Origin: Alectoria sarmentosa
Lineage: Eukaryota > Ascomycota > Lecanoromycetes > Lecanorales > Parmeliaceae
Direction: 5' to 3'
Length of the DNA: 27,293 bases
NCBI GenBank assembly: GCA_009733775.1
Contig: WOGZ01000401.1
Location: 1-27,293, forward strand
Shown here: positions 1 through 10,081 of the stretch, piece by piece
Position numbering within the stretch: position 1 is the stretch's first letter
How the letters are laid out: every line of letters starts with the position of its first letter
The notes under the pieces: generated by a model
Databases searched by the model: none
What the model saw: only the letters and a program-made list of their open reading frames with translations
Told to the model about the DNA's origin: nothing
Translations under genes and position numbers: made by a program

Positions 1-73
1 GAGTGAGTGAGTGAGTGCGTGAGTGAGTGAGTGAGTGAGTGAGTGAGTGAGTGAGTGAGTGAGTGAGTGAGTG
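1..73. repeat. (GAGT)n microsatellite
   Basis: Tandem GAGT units run from the first base to about position 73 with one interruption (GTGC near position 16). The tract is cut by the window edge, so its true length is unknown. Copy number in such tracts varies among strains. Confidence 0.95.
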
Positions 74-373
74 CTCTTGGAGAGGTTAGGAGGGAGGGTC
101 AAATGGCGGTTTCGGGATTTCTTGAGTGAGGTGAGTGTTGTGGGTATGAAGTATGGAATTGGACACAACCGAGGCGAACAGGTTACAGCAGACAGGAGTG
201 TTTAGCCGCCCGATGGCCCAGATGCGGTCTAGCCTCTCGCTTTTTCGGGGGCACCAGGGGGGGTGCGGGAGCGAAGCTTGGCGGGCGCGTCCGTTTACTA
301 AGGTAAGTACCTCAGTATTGTACCTCCAGAGTGCGCTCGTGAACAGGATGTTTCCTCCATTCCATGTTACAGG

Positions 374-632
374 TTCGCTTCTACAAATTCCAGGTCCGCC
401 AGACCTGAGAATAGAGCAGCTCTCTGGCAGTTCTCTGGGGATAATGGAGCTGTTGGACTTTGCGTTGTAGCGCTCTCATCCAATTCTTTTTCAGAAGCCG
501 CCGTGAGCAGTACCTTATTTTGGACCGCAGCTAAGAGCGGCGAAGCCTTGGAAAATGTACTCGGCAAAATAACGAAAAAAAATGAGGGTGTACGGTTCGA
601 GAAAGCAGGTATACTGCAAATATCTCCCTAAT
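374..632 (+). other. coding-like open stretch, possible exon of an unassigned gene
   Basis: One forward frame is open from 374 to the TAA at 632 (about 85 codons without ATG) and has a balanced, protein-like composition. It is preceded by a plausible intron at 303-372 with a GTAAGT donor and a TTACAG acceptor. The frame upstream of that intron stays open to about 130 but has no ATG, so no complete model can be built. A shorter reverse-strand frame overlaps it (367-567), so the strand is uncertain. I do not recognise the translation. From 633 to 1054 I see nothing except the probable promoter of the next gene. Confidence 0.2.
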
Positions 633-1054
633 GTGAAGACTAGCGAGAGCGTTCCAATTTGTTTCTCCGCATGGGGAAGATACTTAGTCCAGACAGCTCA
701 TCCATTGGTCCAATCGCGAACGTGCATAGAAGAAGGCTGCGTCTATCCAATGGGAGAATTTCTTATCCGCTGAGGCTGCTTACATTTCTGGTGCCTGAAC
801 GCCTCGGAGGTGGCTGTGTTCTTTGGAGCTATTTATGTTGATATATGTCGGCTCAGACCATCGTCAATGTTTAATTTCATCAAAGAAAGCATGAATCATA
901 TTGTCGCGGGGCTGTGGTAGGCAGATTCAGCCAACAGCCTGATCAATGAGACAGGTGATCTCAAAGCTACGTTAAAAGGGCGGCGATCCTCCACCAGCTC
1001 CAGAATCTACTCTGCTCTACTCGCGTATGTTATAGCTGGGAGACGTATTCCACA

Positions 1055-2313
1055 ATGGCAGCAGAACTGAAAGCAGAGCTAGACGGTAGAATGTCCTAAT
1101 AATACAAGCAACATACGCTACCTGTACTGACATCGAATAGCTGTTGAAGGCTTTGTGCCACAATATCTGTACAGGACGACCTCCAGCACATCCAATGGCA
1201 GAAACTCTTCTCGGAGCTTTAGACCGGAATCTCCCATCTACACGAACGCGTTGTCCGACCTACAACGCCAGCATGCCAAAGATATGCTGGAGCACCATCT
1301 TCTATGGCATTGTCGTCCTAACGATCAGTTCATCTCATGGACTGGCTCGCTCCTTTGGGCCCTCCAGCACGCAATACGCAAGGATTTTCGGGGCGACACA
1401 GACGTGCAGATTTGTGTGCTCGATACCAGCAAGATCGAAACATCCTCTTTCTTTGCCGCCTCGGACTTGCTCCGAATCTACAGAGTTCCTGATGAGGACA
1501 AGCTTGCACACCGCTACTACGAGGCAGAGTACCTGTACCATGGAGGGCTCTTTGTACATGGTTGCTCAAGCACGGTGTCTCTCAATCTTTTACGCGAATA
1601 TGGCTTATTCACTCTACTGCCAGAACTGGACGACCTCAAGTTCAAGCCGGACCTTTGGAAGACGGTTGAGTCTCTTCGCATTACAATGGTTTCGGTATTA
1701 CGCCCAGTCGCCCCAATCGAAGGCCGAATAGCTCTGCAACTAGCTTCGCTGTTCGAGAAGGATTTCACCATGCCGCTGATGGTCGCCTTACTTTCTCTTA
1801 GGCGCCGAGCTCCGAATGATTCTCATTTCTTGAGACTTGTCTCGGACTACACTGGTACATAATTGCGGACACTTGATATCATGGACACAGGCTGACCGCG
1901 AATCAGAACCGTCCCGCGATTTTACATGGATCATTCCCCCATATAGAGTCAACAGTGCTGAGGCTCCCGAGCTGGCAAACTTCGCCCAGTTGATGAATAA
2001 AGCCTACATTGGGACGGTGAGAACGAAGTCGCAAGGTCTAGATGAAACGACCGAGCTAGGGAGCGCTCTTGATGCTTTGAGCGCCAGCTTCGATGAAGTT
2101 GACACCACACTGAAACAAATCCCCCAAACAGCCTTGACACCGGGAGTCTTGTTCCAGTGGTCCACAGCTACGCAAGCTTTGAGGAATGCCGTCTATGTCA
2201 ATTGGAAGAAAGAAAGTGGAAACCGCTGGTTGCAATCCGAAGACTCAAGACCGAAGCCGAAGCCATTTCCTGCCCGTCTGCCTTCTGGAAGGATCATCAG
2301 CATATTCGACTAG
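1055..2313 (+). CDS. DUF7587-like domain protein, 383 aa, three exons
   Basis: Model: join(1055..1085, 1141..1854, 1907..2313), 1152 nt. The ATG at 1055 opens a 31-nt microexon of ten codons plus one base. Intron 1 (55 nt) ends TACTGAC...AATAG, and intron 2 (52 nt) has a GTACAT donor, a GCTGAC branch and a CAG acceptor. Both junctions keep phase. The body reads YLYRTTS (about residues 18-24), FISWT (74-78), LLWALQHAI, a VLDTSK strand (103-108), YYEAEYLYHGG (136-146) and a LREYGLFTLLPEL block. This is the pattern I associate with the fungal DUF7587 domain, whose function is unknown. The last 135 residues are less conserved-looking and probably helical. No signal peptide or membrane segment is visible. 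Exons 2 and 3 and their junction are strong. The microexon rests on splice logic alone. Confidence 0.72.
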
Positions 2314-3194
2314 CCTTAAGCTAGTGGACTATTACATGGAATCTTACCACTTGCTACTTAATAACGATGTCATCGCTACTACATGGAATACAGGAGCAGG
2401 TCCTGGAAGTTGCACAAGCCTGTCTACGTGGGGTTCACGGACAAGGCTGAAGATGGGTGTCCGAGTCTTGTACCCGACAAGCCCAGGAGCGTCAATTGTA
2501 TGACTTATGGGAGAAACCCAGACACCTTCCAGGCGACGATCTTTTGGCGATCAGCAATTGAGGCTCAATGTGACCGTGTCCAGAATGGGAAATCAGACAA
2601 GTTTTCTTGCTCAAGGGTCCACATTTCAGATTGCCATTTCTACAATTTTAAGTGTGTTCAATCATGGATCAGAGCGTTGGAAGAAGTATGCTTGAACCAC
2701 TGTTCGGTTTCAGCTTTAAGATCAATCGCTGACGCCAAACATTGGGACAAAACTTCTCTCAATCGCCCATGCTTATACAATAGAATATTGGGGACCCAGT
2801 AACAAAACGTGGCTGGGATGGCCTAGGGCCAAGAACTCTACAGGATAACTACGGGTGGCTTTACAGAAGGCCATCAAGTCTCAAGAACACGAAAGCTCCC
2901 AGTGACACGACTTTTCCAGCCACTCGGATACAATGTTGAGGATCTGGACCAGACGGAGACAAGGAAGAGGATTTCCCTCCTGGCGCTGGAGTTTATGAAC
3001 CTCTGTGCTCGGCTTCGAGGCTTTGACAAACCCATTCGGAGGAGCGACAGCGTTGGCTCAGGATCGGGAAGCCACGTTACTCGACAATTCTGTAAGGTGG
3101 ACAAAGCGATACATTATGACCTCCGTGAAACCTGAATATCCCAATAAGAGAACATATTCATTTGGTGGAAGGGCACGAATGTAGCGGAATTTCT
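2314..3194. other. unassigned interval with coding-like remnants
   Basis: Two forward stretches look like protein but join into no model. The first runs from the preceding stop to 2695 in one frame, broken by a single TGA at 2501-2503; its right half is rich in Thr, Val and Ser. A competing frame is open at 2383-2802. The second is open from 2827 to 3135 with a leucine-rich central helix-like part. I recognise neither. They could be exons of a fast-evolving gene or the remains of one. Confidence 0.2.
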
Positions 3195-3644
3195 TCAATG
3201 AGAAACTGATGAGCTGCCTGGCACGCCATGATCATGACTCGAGCCTGGATTCGCGTTGGCGGCAGAATCTGTGTTCCGATCTGACAGAGCTGGCCTCTTG
3301 TCCTCGCCCTTTGCAGGATTGGTGGTGTAGTCCCGGGCTTGAGGTTTCTCAGCTCTCTGCCCGTCGGCCTCCTCGTCGCTACATGAAGCGTGGCACGACT
3401 CGTATGCCTCATCTAACATGGAAAGCATGTCCTGTGCTTAGCTTTCAAACTCCCTCCTGTGTCGCTTCAAGGTTTGATTACCTTCTAGGTTTACAGCGTC
3501 AAGTTGCATTAGAACCTTTGTGGGGATATGGTCGTCGAGTTTCATCTGCTCGTTATCTCGAGACTTGACAACAGACGGCGGAATTGAAACAAAGTGCACG
3601 CATTGCGGTAAGATGCTACAAGAGTCGCAGAAATGGTATATCAA
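3195..3644 (-). other. possible two-exon coding segment, product unknown
   Basis: A reverse frame from about 3644 to 3482 is followed by a possible 69-nt intron (3481-3413, GTAATC donor, GCTAAG branch-like site, TTAG acceptor). Splicing keeps phase into the frame that ends at 3195. The downstream part is acidic and low-complexity (Asp, Glu, Ser and Asn rich, with SCSDEEADG near its start). A Cys-rich CDSCSILPQC lies at the upstream end. No initiating ATG with a good context is evident, and the exon may continue upstream. I recognise no domain. Position 3645-4521 holds further reverse frames (3772-3984 and 4057-4491) that could be earlier exons of the same gene or chance, and it contains the promoter of the gene at 4522. 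Confidence 0.22.
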
Positions 3645-4521
3645 ATGAAATTCGACTCAACGTTGAACGTGATCCGACAGTCTTACAGGACAGACACGTC
3701 GCTCGTCACTCCACGCACCCCATTGTCTCTCCCACCGACGTTTCATGGCCTGGACCTTTCAAGCAATCGATTTACTCCCGCCCAATGTGAGCAGCAAGAT
3801 CTTCTCGATAGCACTTTAGCATTCGCTGGTCGGTGTCGATGAGATGTCCAGGCCGAATTGAAGCTAGGAGAATCCTACAACAATGCTGCAGCGTAGAGAG
3901 CAACATGCACTGAATACCATCATCGCTGCATCTCACATACAGCTTTGACATCGGTTCGAGAACAAAGAGCCATCTCTTGTTCAATCCCCGCGTGGGGGCA
4001 TGCTCCTACTCCCCTACTGAAACTACAATCCAATTTCAATGTCGTTATGTTGTGCTTCACGCGAACGCAGACGGCGTCAAATGTTCCCAAGACCAGAGGA
4101 GAGTCGACCCGGAAGAGCCTCGTGCAGGGTTCGTAGACTCCCGATTGGACAGCTCATTCCCTGAATCTAATTTCTTGCCACCCAGGCAGCCGATTCCAAA
4201 ATCTTTCCTTCCAGCTTTACGATCCCCGTATTGCGGGTAACACGCCCGGAGATGGGCCGTTGAATGGCCACCATTCGTCTCGGGTGCGAGATCTCTTCCG
4301 AGATACGCACGTACTTTGTTTGCCATGCGCTGGCCACCGTGACTTGTTAATGGCGTACTTACGTATATCAGCACCACATCGCGACCCGAAGGACAATATC
4401 TCATTGCAGCGCTGGCAACAAATCTCCGACATATCTTCCTTTCCACAAGTCTCAGCGATCCCCAAACCCACCCCTTGCAACTGACTCCCACACCTCACGT
4501 ACCAAACCCCACGCCGACATC

Positions 4522-4949
4522 ATGTCATCGACCTCCTCAAACTACTACAGCACCGCCCCCTCCTCCCCCTTTCCCCCCTCCTCCTCCTCTTCCTCCACCA
4601 CCACCTCCAGCAGCAGCACCCAAACCTCCTCAACCACCAAATCACCACCACTACCACCACCACCGACGCAGCAGCAGCCCTCGAAGCAGCGACCCTCCAT
4701 CCCAGACTTTTTCGAAAAATTCCAAGAGTGAACTCCCTCCCTCCTCCCCTCCCCTACCCTCCCCTCCCCACGCCATCTTTACAATCCCATCCCATCAACC
4801 CCTCCCCACCAAGCCAAACCTAGCTGATTCCCTCCACCTCACCTCACCTCAGGGCGATCCACATTGGGCAAAAGACGCAAGAATCCCGCTTCGCGGCGCG
4901 CGAGGCCGACTGGCGCCGGTGGGCCAACCCGGGCGCTCGGTCGGGTTAG
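4522..4949 (+). CDS. small conserved fungal protein, 100 aa, two exons
   Basis: Model: join(4522..4727, 4853..4949), 303 nt. Exon 1 starts at the ATG in the context ATCATGTC. It encodes a Ser/Thr/Pro-rich, low-complexity first 57 residues, followed by PDFFEKFQ. The intron is 125 nt, longer than the others here, with a GTGAAC donor, a pyrimidine-rich body and an AGCTGAT...CTCAG end. The phase-2 junction restores Glu69. Exon 2 gives a charged helical tail with READWRRWANPGARSG at the C-terminus. I recall similar small fungal proteins ending in an EADW-x-RW-x-NPG-x-RSG signature after a FFxKFQEA-like helix. Their function is unknown to me. The protein should be soluble, with no signal peptide. 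Without splicing, the frame would stop right after the conserved FEKFQE, which supports the intron. Confidence 0.75.
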
Positions 4950-5546
4950 AAACGGGGCGGAGGCTGCGGGAGGAGGAAGGGAGGAAGGGAGGAAGGGAGG
5001 GAGGTAGCTTCATTGGATTGAGTCGGGTCAGTCAGATTGTGGGAGGGTAGAAATGCAGTAATGTTTCTTTTCTTTTTTCCATCCTCGACGCAGATTGAAA
5101 CATGAATCTTTTTCTCATCGGGTTAGATGGAGAGAAGAGAAGAGAAGAGAAGAGAAAAAGAATGATGAGAGTCCGTCCAGGCAGGGAAACCAGAAAAAAG
5201 CGAAAGCGGCCCGGCGGACAATCGGATCGGACTTCTTTTTGCAGACAGGGAAGAAAAGAAAAGAAAAAAAAGAACTCCAATGGGTTTGAGAAGCAGTTCG
5301 TACCTACGTAGCCTGGTAGACAGACAGGGTTCCAGACGAATCCATCCATGCACGTTGTACGTCAGTCTGAGAGAGGAGAGGAGACGAAGAGGATAATGAA
5401 GAGGAGATGAAGAGGATAATGAATGACGGAGAATTGATAAAACTTTCATTGAAACCCGAGGCCGTAAAAGTCGTCAAGTGTCAGTCACGCCATCAAAACA
5501 CAAGGAAAGGCTCGTCTATTCTCCGTTTCCCCCCGCCCCTTGCGCA
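4950..5546. repeat. intergenic space between convergent genes, with an (AGAGA)n tract
   Basis: This is the shared 3' region of the small gene on the left and the AAA gene on the right. It has GGGA-type repeats near 4973-5000, a perfect AGAGA pentanucleotide repeat at 5131-5155 and A-rich tracts near 5252-5275. I see no gene in it. Confidence 0.7.
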
Positions 5547-8500
5547 TCAAACCCTCTCCACCTGCTCGAACCCGTCCAAATCATCCTTTTCCTTCTCCTT
5601 CTCCTTCTCCGTTCCCGTCTCCTCCTCCTGCTCCTTCTCCGTCTCCAGATGGCCAGCACGCTCTTCAAATTCCCTTTCCATCTTCAACATCGTCTCGACT
5701 TCCTTGGTTCCCAACGTCCCACCTTTCTTGTCGGCCAGAACCCTCGCAGCGTTGACCGCCTTCTTGATCTGGTGCCCATTCATCTTTTGCTTGCTCCACT
5801 CCTGTTCGGCACGCATACACAAATCGGCAGATTGGGACGCATCGATGGAGCCTTCGGCCAACAAGTGCTGAATATGATTACGCCAAACCCCAACTCTACG
5901 GCCACGGTCTAGCGAAGGCAGGCCAAGGGTAATGTCAAGACGGGGCATGAGAGCTGGGTCGAATCTACTGACGCGATTGGTCGTGATGAAGACGATGCCT
6001 TGATAGTATTCGATAAATCGTACGAAGCTCGATACGAGATCGTTACGTTTGAGATTAGCGCATTCGTAATCTCTTCGAGCTTGCAGGAGGACATCTGCTT
6101 CATCGAACAATAGGATGGCACCCCATTTTGTGGCATAATCGGAAATCTCTTCTAGCTTCTCGTCGAATCTCGAAAGGGAAGTCCCAACATCGCTGCAGGT
6201 GACAGGGAACAGAGGTTTGCCAAAGTGTTCCGCGATGGATTCTTAAGGTATCCGTCAGCAATAGACTGTGCCAAGGCGAATACTCAAGTACGTACCAGCA
6301 GTCAGTGTCTTGCCAACACCTGGCTCGCCGTGTAAAAGTATGCTAAGTCCCTTTCCAGCTGCTGAAATTCTCATTCCAGCCACCTTTTCGAAATGGGAAG
6401 AGACCATGGCTTCCAAGATGTCTTTGTACTCTTCATCCAGGACCAAACGGTCCCAGGCATTCTCTTGGAAAGATGGCGGCTTGAGTTGTGAAACGTTGAG
6501 GAATTCTGACCTCAAATTAGATATTGCAGGAGACAGCGATGAATGCACTTACTCCACACTTTATCCCGAAAGCAGAAGCCACGCACATGTTGCGGCAAAA
6601 GCGTTAATGCGAGGTCACTCATCTCGGCATCTGGGCGGATCAAGTCGTATTTTCCGAACTCGCGGACGACAATATGCGGAGGACGATCTGCTGAATAGCG
6701 TCGGCAAGGTTCAGCTTGAGTGTCTTCAGGTTTATCGATGCTTTCGAGTTCGTAGTCTCTACTGCAGTACTCATCCTCAAAGTGGCGCACGAGCGAGCGT
6801 TGGGATGTATAACGTCTTGGTCGCCGGTCAAAAGCCTCGCTACTTGAATCCCAATCGCTGTATCTGTTGTTCATCCAGCTCCTGTCCTTGTCGCTTGAGG
6901 GTCCATACTTCCCATCGATGGAAATAAGCCACCCATTGCGCCTCTGATAAGTTAGATGGTCCACCATGACACGAGTAGACTCTGAAGGAGACACCTCGCT
7001 CTCTTGATGATGCTGTTCCTGGAACTCACAGAATGCCTTTCCACGAGATACAAGAGATTCTCTGATGACGTTTCCGTCCAATAGAAACTTTTCTGGGATC
7101 AGGGGAAGAAAGCTGATAGCCCTGACACCATGGAAAGGCGCAATGCATTGAATGGACCAAACACGGCCATAGACCTCACCGTCGAAATCCATGGACCATG
7201 CTCTGATATCAAGTCGGGTAAGGGAGTGACAGTTGTCTTGGGATGGTTTCCGTATTTGCATACCATCAAGAGAGTCAATGACGAAAGCTTCCCATTCGCC
7301 ATTAGCACGGCTGTACACCTTGGTGCCAGGTCGATAAAGCATCCACAAGTCACAGTATTTGACAAGATTTGGAGGCGTGTTCGATTCGAAGTTGTCGAGC
7401 ACTCTATTGACATCGCTGAAATCGCTCTTCATGAAGTTAAGGATGAATTTTGCGTGATCCTTGGCCTGTGTGCACTCATCGGTGTTCACCACATAATCGG
7501 TAAGTTGCTTGCGGTTGAGGAAGAGAACCATGAGGGGCTCCATGAGGTAAAAAGTACCCTCGTGAAGGGCATTGTCGCTCATGTTGTGTCGAGACACTTT
7601 TTTAAGGAGGTCGAAGAAGGCTGGCGATGCGATCTCGACTCGCCTTCGCCAGACCTGGTTATTGTGATACTCGGATATAGCGGTCAAGAGTGGTCTGTCG
7701 ACTGGGATTTCGAGAACAGGAGGTGTGGATATTTCGTCACGTACTGCTTCATATCTTTGATTCTCGGTGAGGTGATTCCATCGTGCGATCTGAAGGCTTG
7801 GTCCCTCTGTACCTCGCTTCCCTTTCTTCGCTTCCGTCTCGTGGCTGGTGATTTCATCATCAAAACTTTGTGAATAACTGGTTGCTCGACCGCCCTTGTG
7901 GCTATGATCAGAGACTGAGTCTAAAGAGTCTTCACTATCACAAATAGAAGAGTTGGAAGGAGATCCAGGAGCAACCTCGCACGCTTCGACACGGGACTGT
8001 AGGTCGCCTATTTTCAATTCCAGCTTGTGCAGAAAGTCTACATCGACCATGATTTTTTCATTGTGCTCCTTGATGGCCTCTTTTGGTTGTTCGGGATTGA
8101 TGCTCGTGGGACTAGTGGTAGGCTTAGGATGATACCGAGGCTCCGACACAATAGTGTTCTTGGGCCCGTGGTGTGTGTCAAAAAACTCGAATCCCTTGCT
8201 CCCAACATTATCATTCGCTACCGAGGAAGGAGTCCTGTCATACGCAGTGGCCGGAGAGGTCAGCACATGCGCTCCTCCCAAGTGTTCAGAGACGTCCTCC
8301 TCGTCTTCAAATGCGTTGCGTAGAAAACGGTCACAGTCCTGGGAGGACACGTGAAGGTCCTTGGGTCTGTGGGTGGCACGATCTCCATGGGAGGATGTCT
8401 TCGAGTAAGATGGGGCAAGAGCCTCCTTGGATGGCTCGACTCCATTGTAATTATGGACGAGGTAGGCTTTGGCTCCATTACCATGCATTCTGTGGATTTC

Positions 8501-9158
8501 TCTTTCGTGACGCAGCAAGTAACCGGTAGACGAGAACTGTGTATCGACACATTCACCGAAATTGCAGCGATATGGCTTCAAGTGCCAGTCGACGTGTTTG
8601 CTAAAGCGGCCGTCAGCAACAGTGGGTAAAGAGACCTCATGATATGACTAACTCGAAAGTGGACTTCAACATCTGTGGTCTGTACGAACACATCTCCAAC
8701 CCGGCGTACGGACAGTGGTACCGCCCATCCTCGTCGGGTTTCATCTTGTAAAATTTATGGTCACGCGCATTTCTGAATCTTGTGCCCGCGAGTGTTTCAT
8801 GGACACGTGCCTGCCCAATCTTTTGTCCGTCTTCATCGAGTACCTCCCCTTTCTCGTTGAGAGGGTAGCCTTCCAGCTCCTCTGGGTTCGCTAGGCCGTC
8901 GTCCTGAACTTTGCCGAGCAATGTCCCATCAGATCCCCAGATCATCCCTGCTTGGCCAACTCCGAGGCCTTTAAACACACTCAAAGCTGAGCGCTGTGCG
9001 TTCTCCGTTCTGCCTCGGCTTGTGGAGTTGTTCTCTATGCTATGAGCCTCACTGCTTTCACGACCAACGGTTTGCCCATGAGTTGATTGCCAGTGGGAAG
9101 CAAAGCGTTTGAGCTTCAAGTCAGCCATCCCCGACTCGTACGACTGGCGTTCGCTCAT
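5547..9158 (-). CDS. AAA+ ATPase with DUF3659-like, C2H2 and DUF7025 domains, 1152 aa, four exons
   Basis: Model: complement(join(5547..6241, 6296..6505, 6553..8600, 8653..9158)), 3459 nt. Introns are 52, 47 and 54 nt and all keep phase. Domain order: a DUF3659/LEA-like repeat (about 68-120, GTLLGKV and DEDGQKIGQA); two adjacent C2H2-like fingers (C149, C157, H171, H175; C181, C186, H200, H205) joined by HLKPYRC; a third finger-like stretch (C258, H275, H280) lacking one Cys; a long acidic/serine linker; DUF7025 (about 580-675, WMLYRPGTKVYS); and AAA+ with Walker A GEPGVGKT (911-918), Walker B ILLFDEAD (964-971), sensor-1 Asn1010 in TTNR and a likely arginine finger at 1022. The Glu/Lys tail ends KDDLDGFEQVERV. 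The DUF7025-AAA pair is common in fungi and resembles Bcs1-type ATPases near Walker B (RNDLVSSFVRFIEYYQG). It is probably an ATP-driven remodeller, substrate unknown. The ATG at 9158 lies in CACCATGA. Confidence 0.88.
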
Positions 9159-10081
9159 GGTGCCGGGGCGTGAGGATGGTGAGGAAGATTGAATTGGGCG
9201 ATGCTCTGCATCTTATGTACAGGCTTCAGGCTGCCATGACCCCTCACTTCGCGGGACAAGGGTTCGGCTCAGAGGGTCGCTGCAGGTCTCAGCCTCAGAA
9301 AAGCAGAGCCAGTTGATTTGTCGAGGCTGAAGGTCAGCTAGAATTAGCCTCGCGACTGCCTGAAGAGCCGGCAGCCATTTCGGGCTATGCTGGAATTCGC
9401 TAGACATGAATCCTTCGACCATGTTCGTAGCCTCGTCTCCCTTACGAGGTAGGTGGCAGTCGGTGTATATAAGCTTTGGAGGAGCAATGAGGATTAGAGC
9501 AGCAGCTGTGGTGGCTGCGTATGTAGTGAGCGAATGCATAGGTTTGATTACTCATCAAAACTATCTCCTTAATCCGAGGGTCGCAGCGCCTTTGCTCCAT
9601 CGTCTACGATCCTATTCCTTCAGTAGAGGCAGCCCGCAGCTGATCCGATGTCACCTCGATGCGCACTGATGACAGTGCTGGAGCAAAGCCAGAGATAGAA
9701 ATGTGATTTCCTGCAGTGATCTGCGGCTCAACATATATGTTAGCCCTAGCCCTAGATTGCATATCCCGGAAGATTGCATTCATGCCAAGCAAAAGCCGAA
9801 CGCGCTAATCCCATTCGAGGCGAGCTTCATGAACCTCGCGACTGTCGAATCCCTAATATTGGGAGGCTATGCACCAAGTCTCTATTGATTGCTACAATTG
9901 AGTGATTGTGCTCCGCCTCCAGCGCTCCAGTCAATCCTCTCATTTTATCCACTCATCGAAATCGTCGTGATACCCAGATGTGATGATCCCAGATCCAGAT
10001 TGCTGAAATTCCGGGGATGAGATCAAAACTAGGCCGTGAGTTTCTGGATAATGAAAACGAAGGTTGTCAATCTCCCAGCAC
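9159..10081. promoter_or_regulatory. intergenic region upstream of the AAA gene
   Basis: This 0.9-kb gap lies between the start of the AAA gene and the 3' end of the membrane-protein gene, both on the minus strand, so it should hold the AAA promoter. Small frames on both strands (for example 9213-9539) have no splice support or recognisable motif. A TATATAAG element at 9465-9472 reads on the plus strand and lies too far from the AAA start to be assigned to it. I see no repeat or RNA gene. Confidence 0.5.

Noticed and set aside
1155..1862. Single-exon model of the DUF7587-like gene from a GTG codon
   Set aside because: GTG starts are not expected in a nuclear fungal gene, and acceptor and donor sites at both ends give a longer, phase-consistent protein.
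3961..4020. Sequence resembling a tRNA T arm (GTTCAATCCC)
   Set aside because: No matching acceptor, D or anticodon stems could be paired around it.
4475..5050. 191-codon proline-rich forward frame
   Set aside because: It is an out-of-phase reading of the pyrimidine-rich exon 1 and intron of the 100-residue gene; the long Pro runs come from CCN repeats.
7130..7873. 247-codon forward frame
   Set aside because: It lies wholly inside exon 2 of the AAA gene on the other strand, whose DUF7025 domain and splice sites are clear. The forward translation shows no motif.
9213..9539. 108-codon reverse frame upstream of the AAA gene
   Set aside because: No ATG with good context, splice site or recognisable motif; best seen as promoter sequence.
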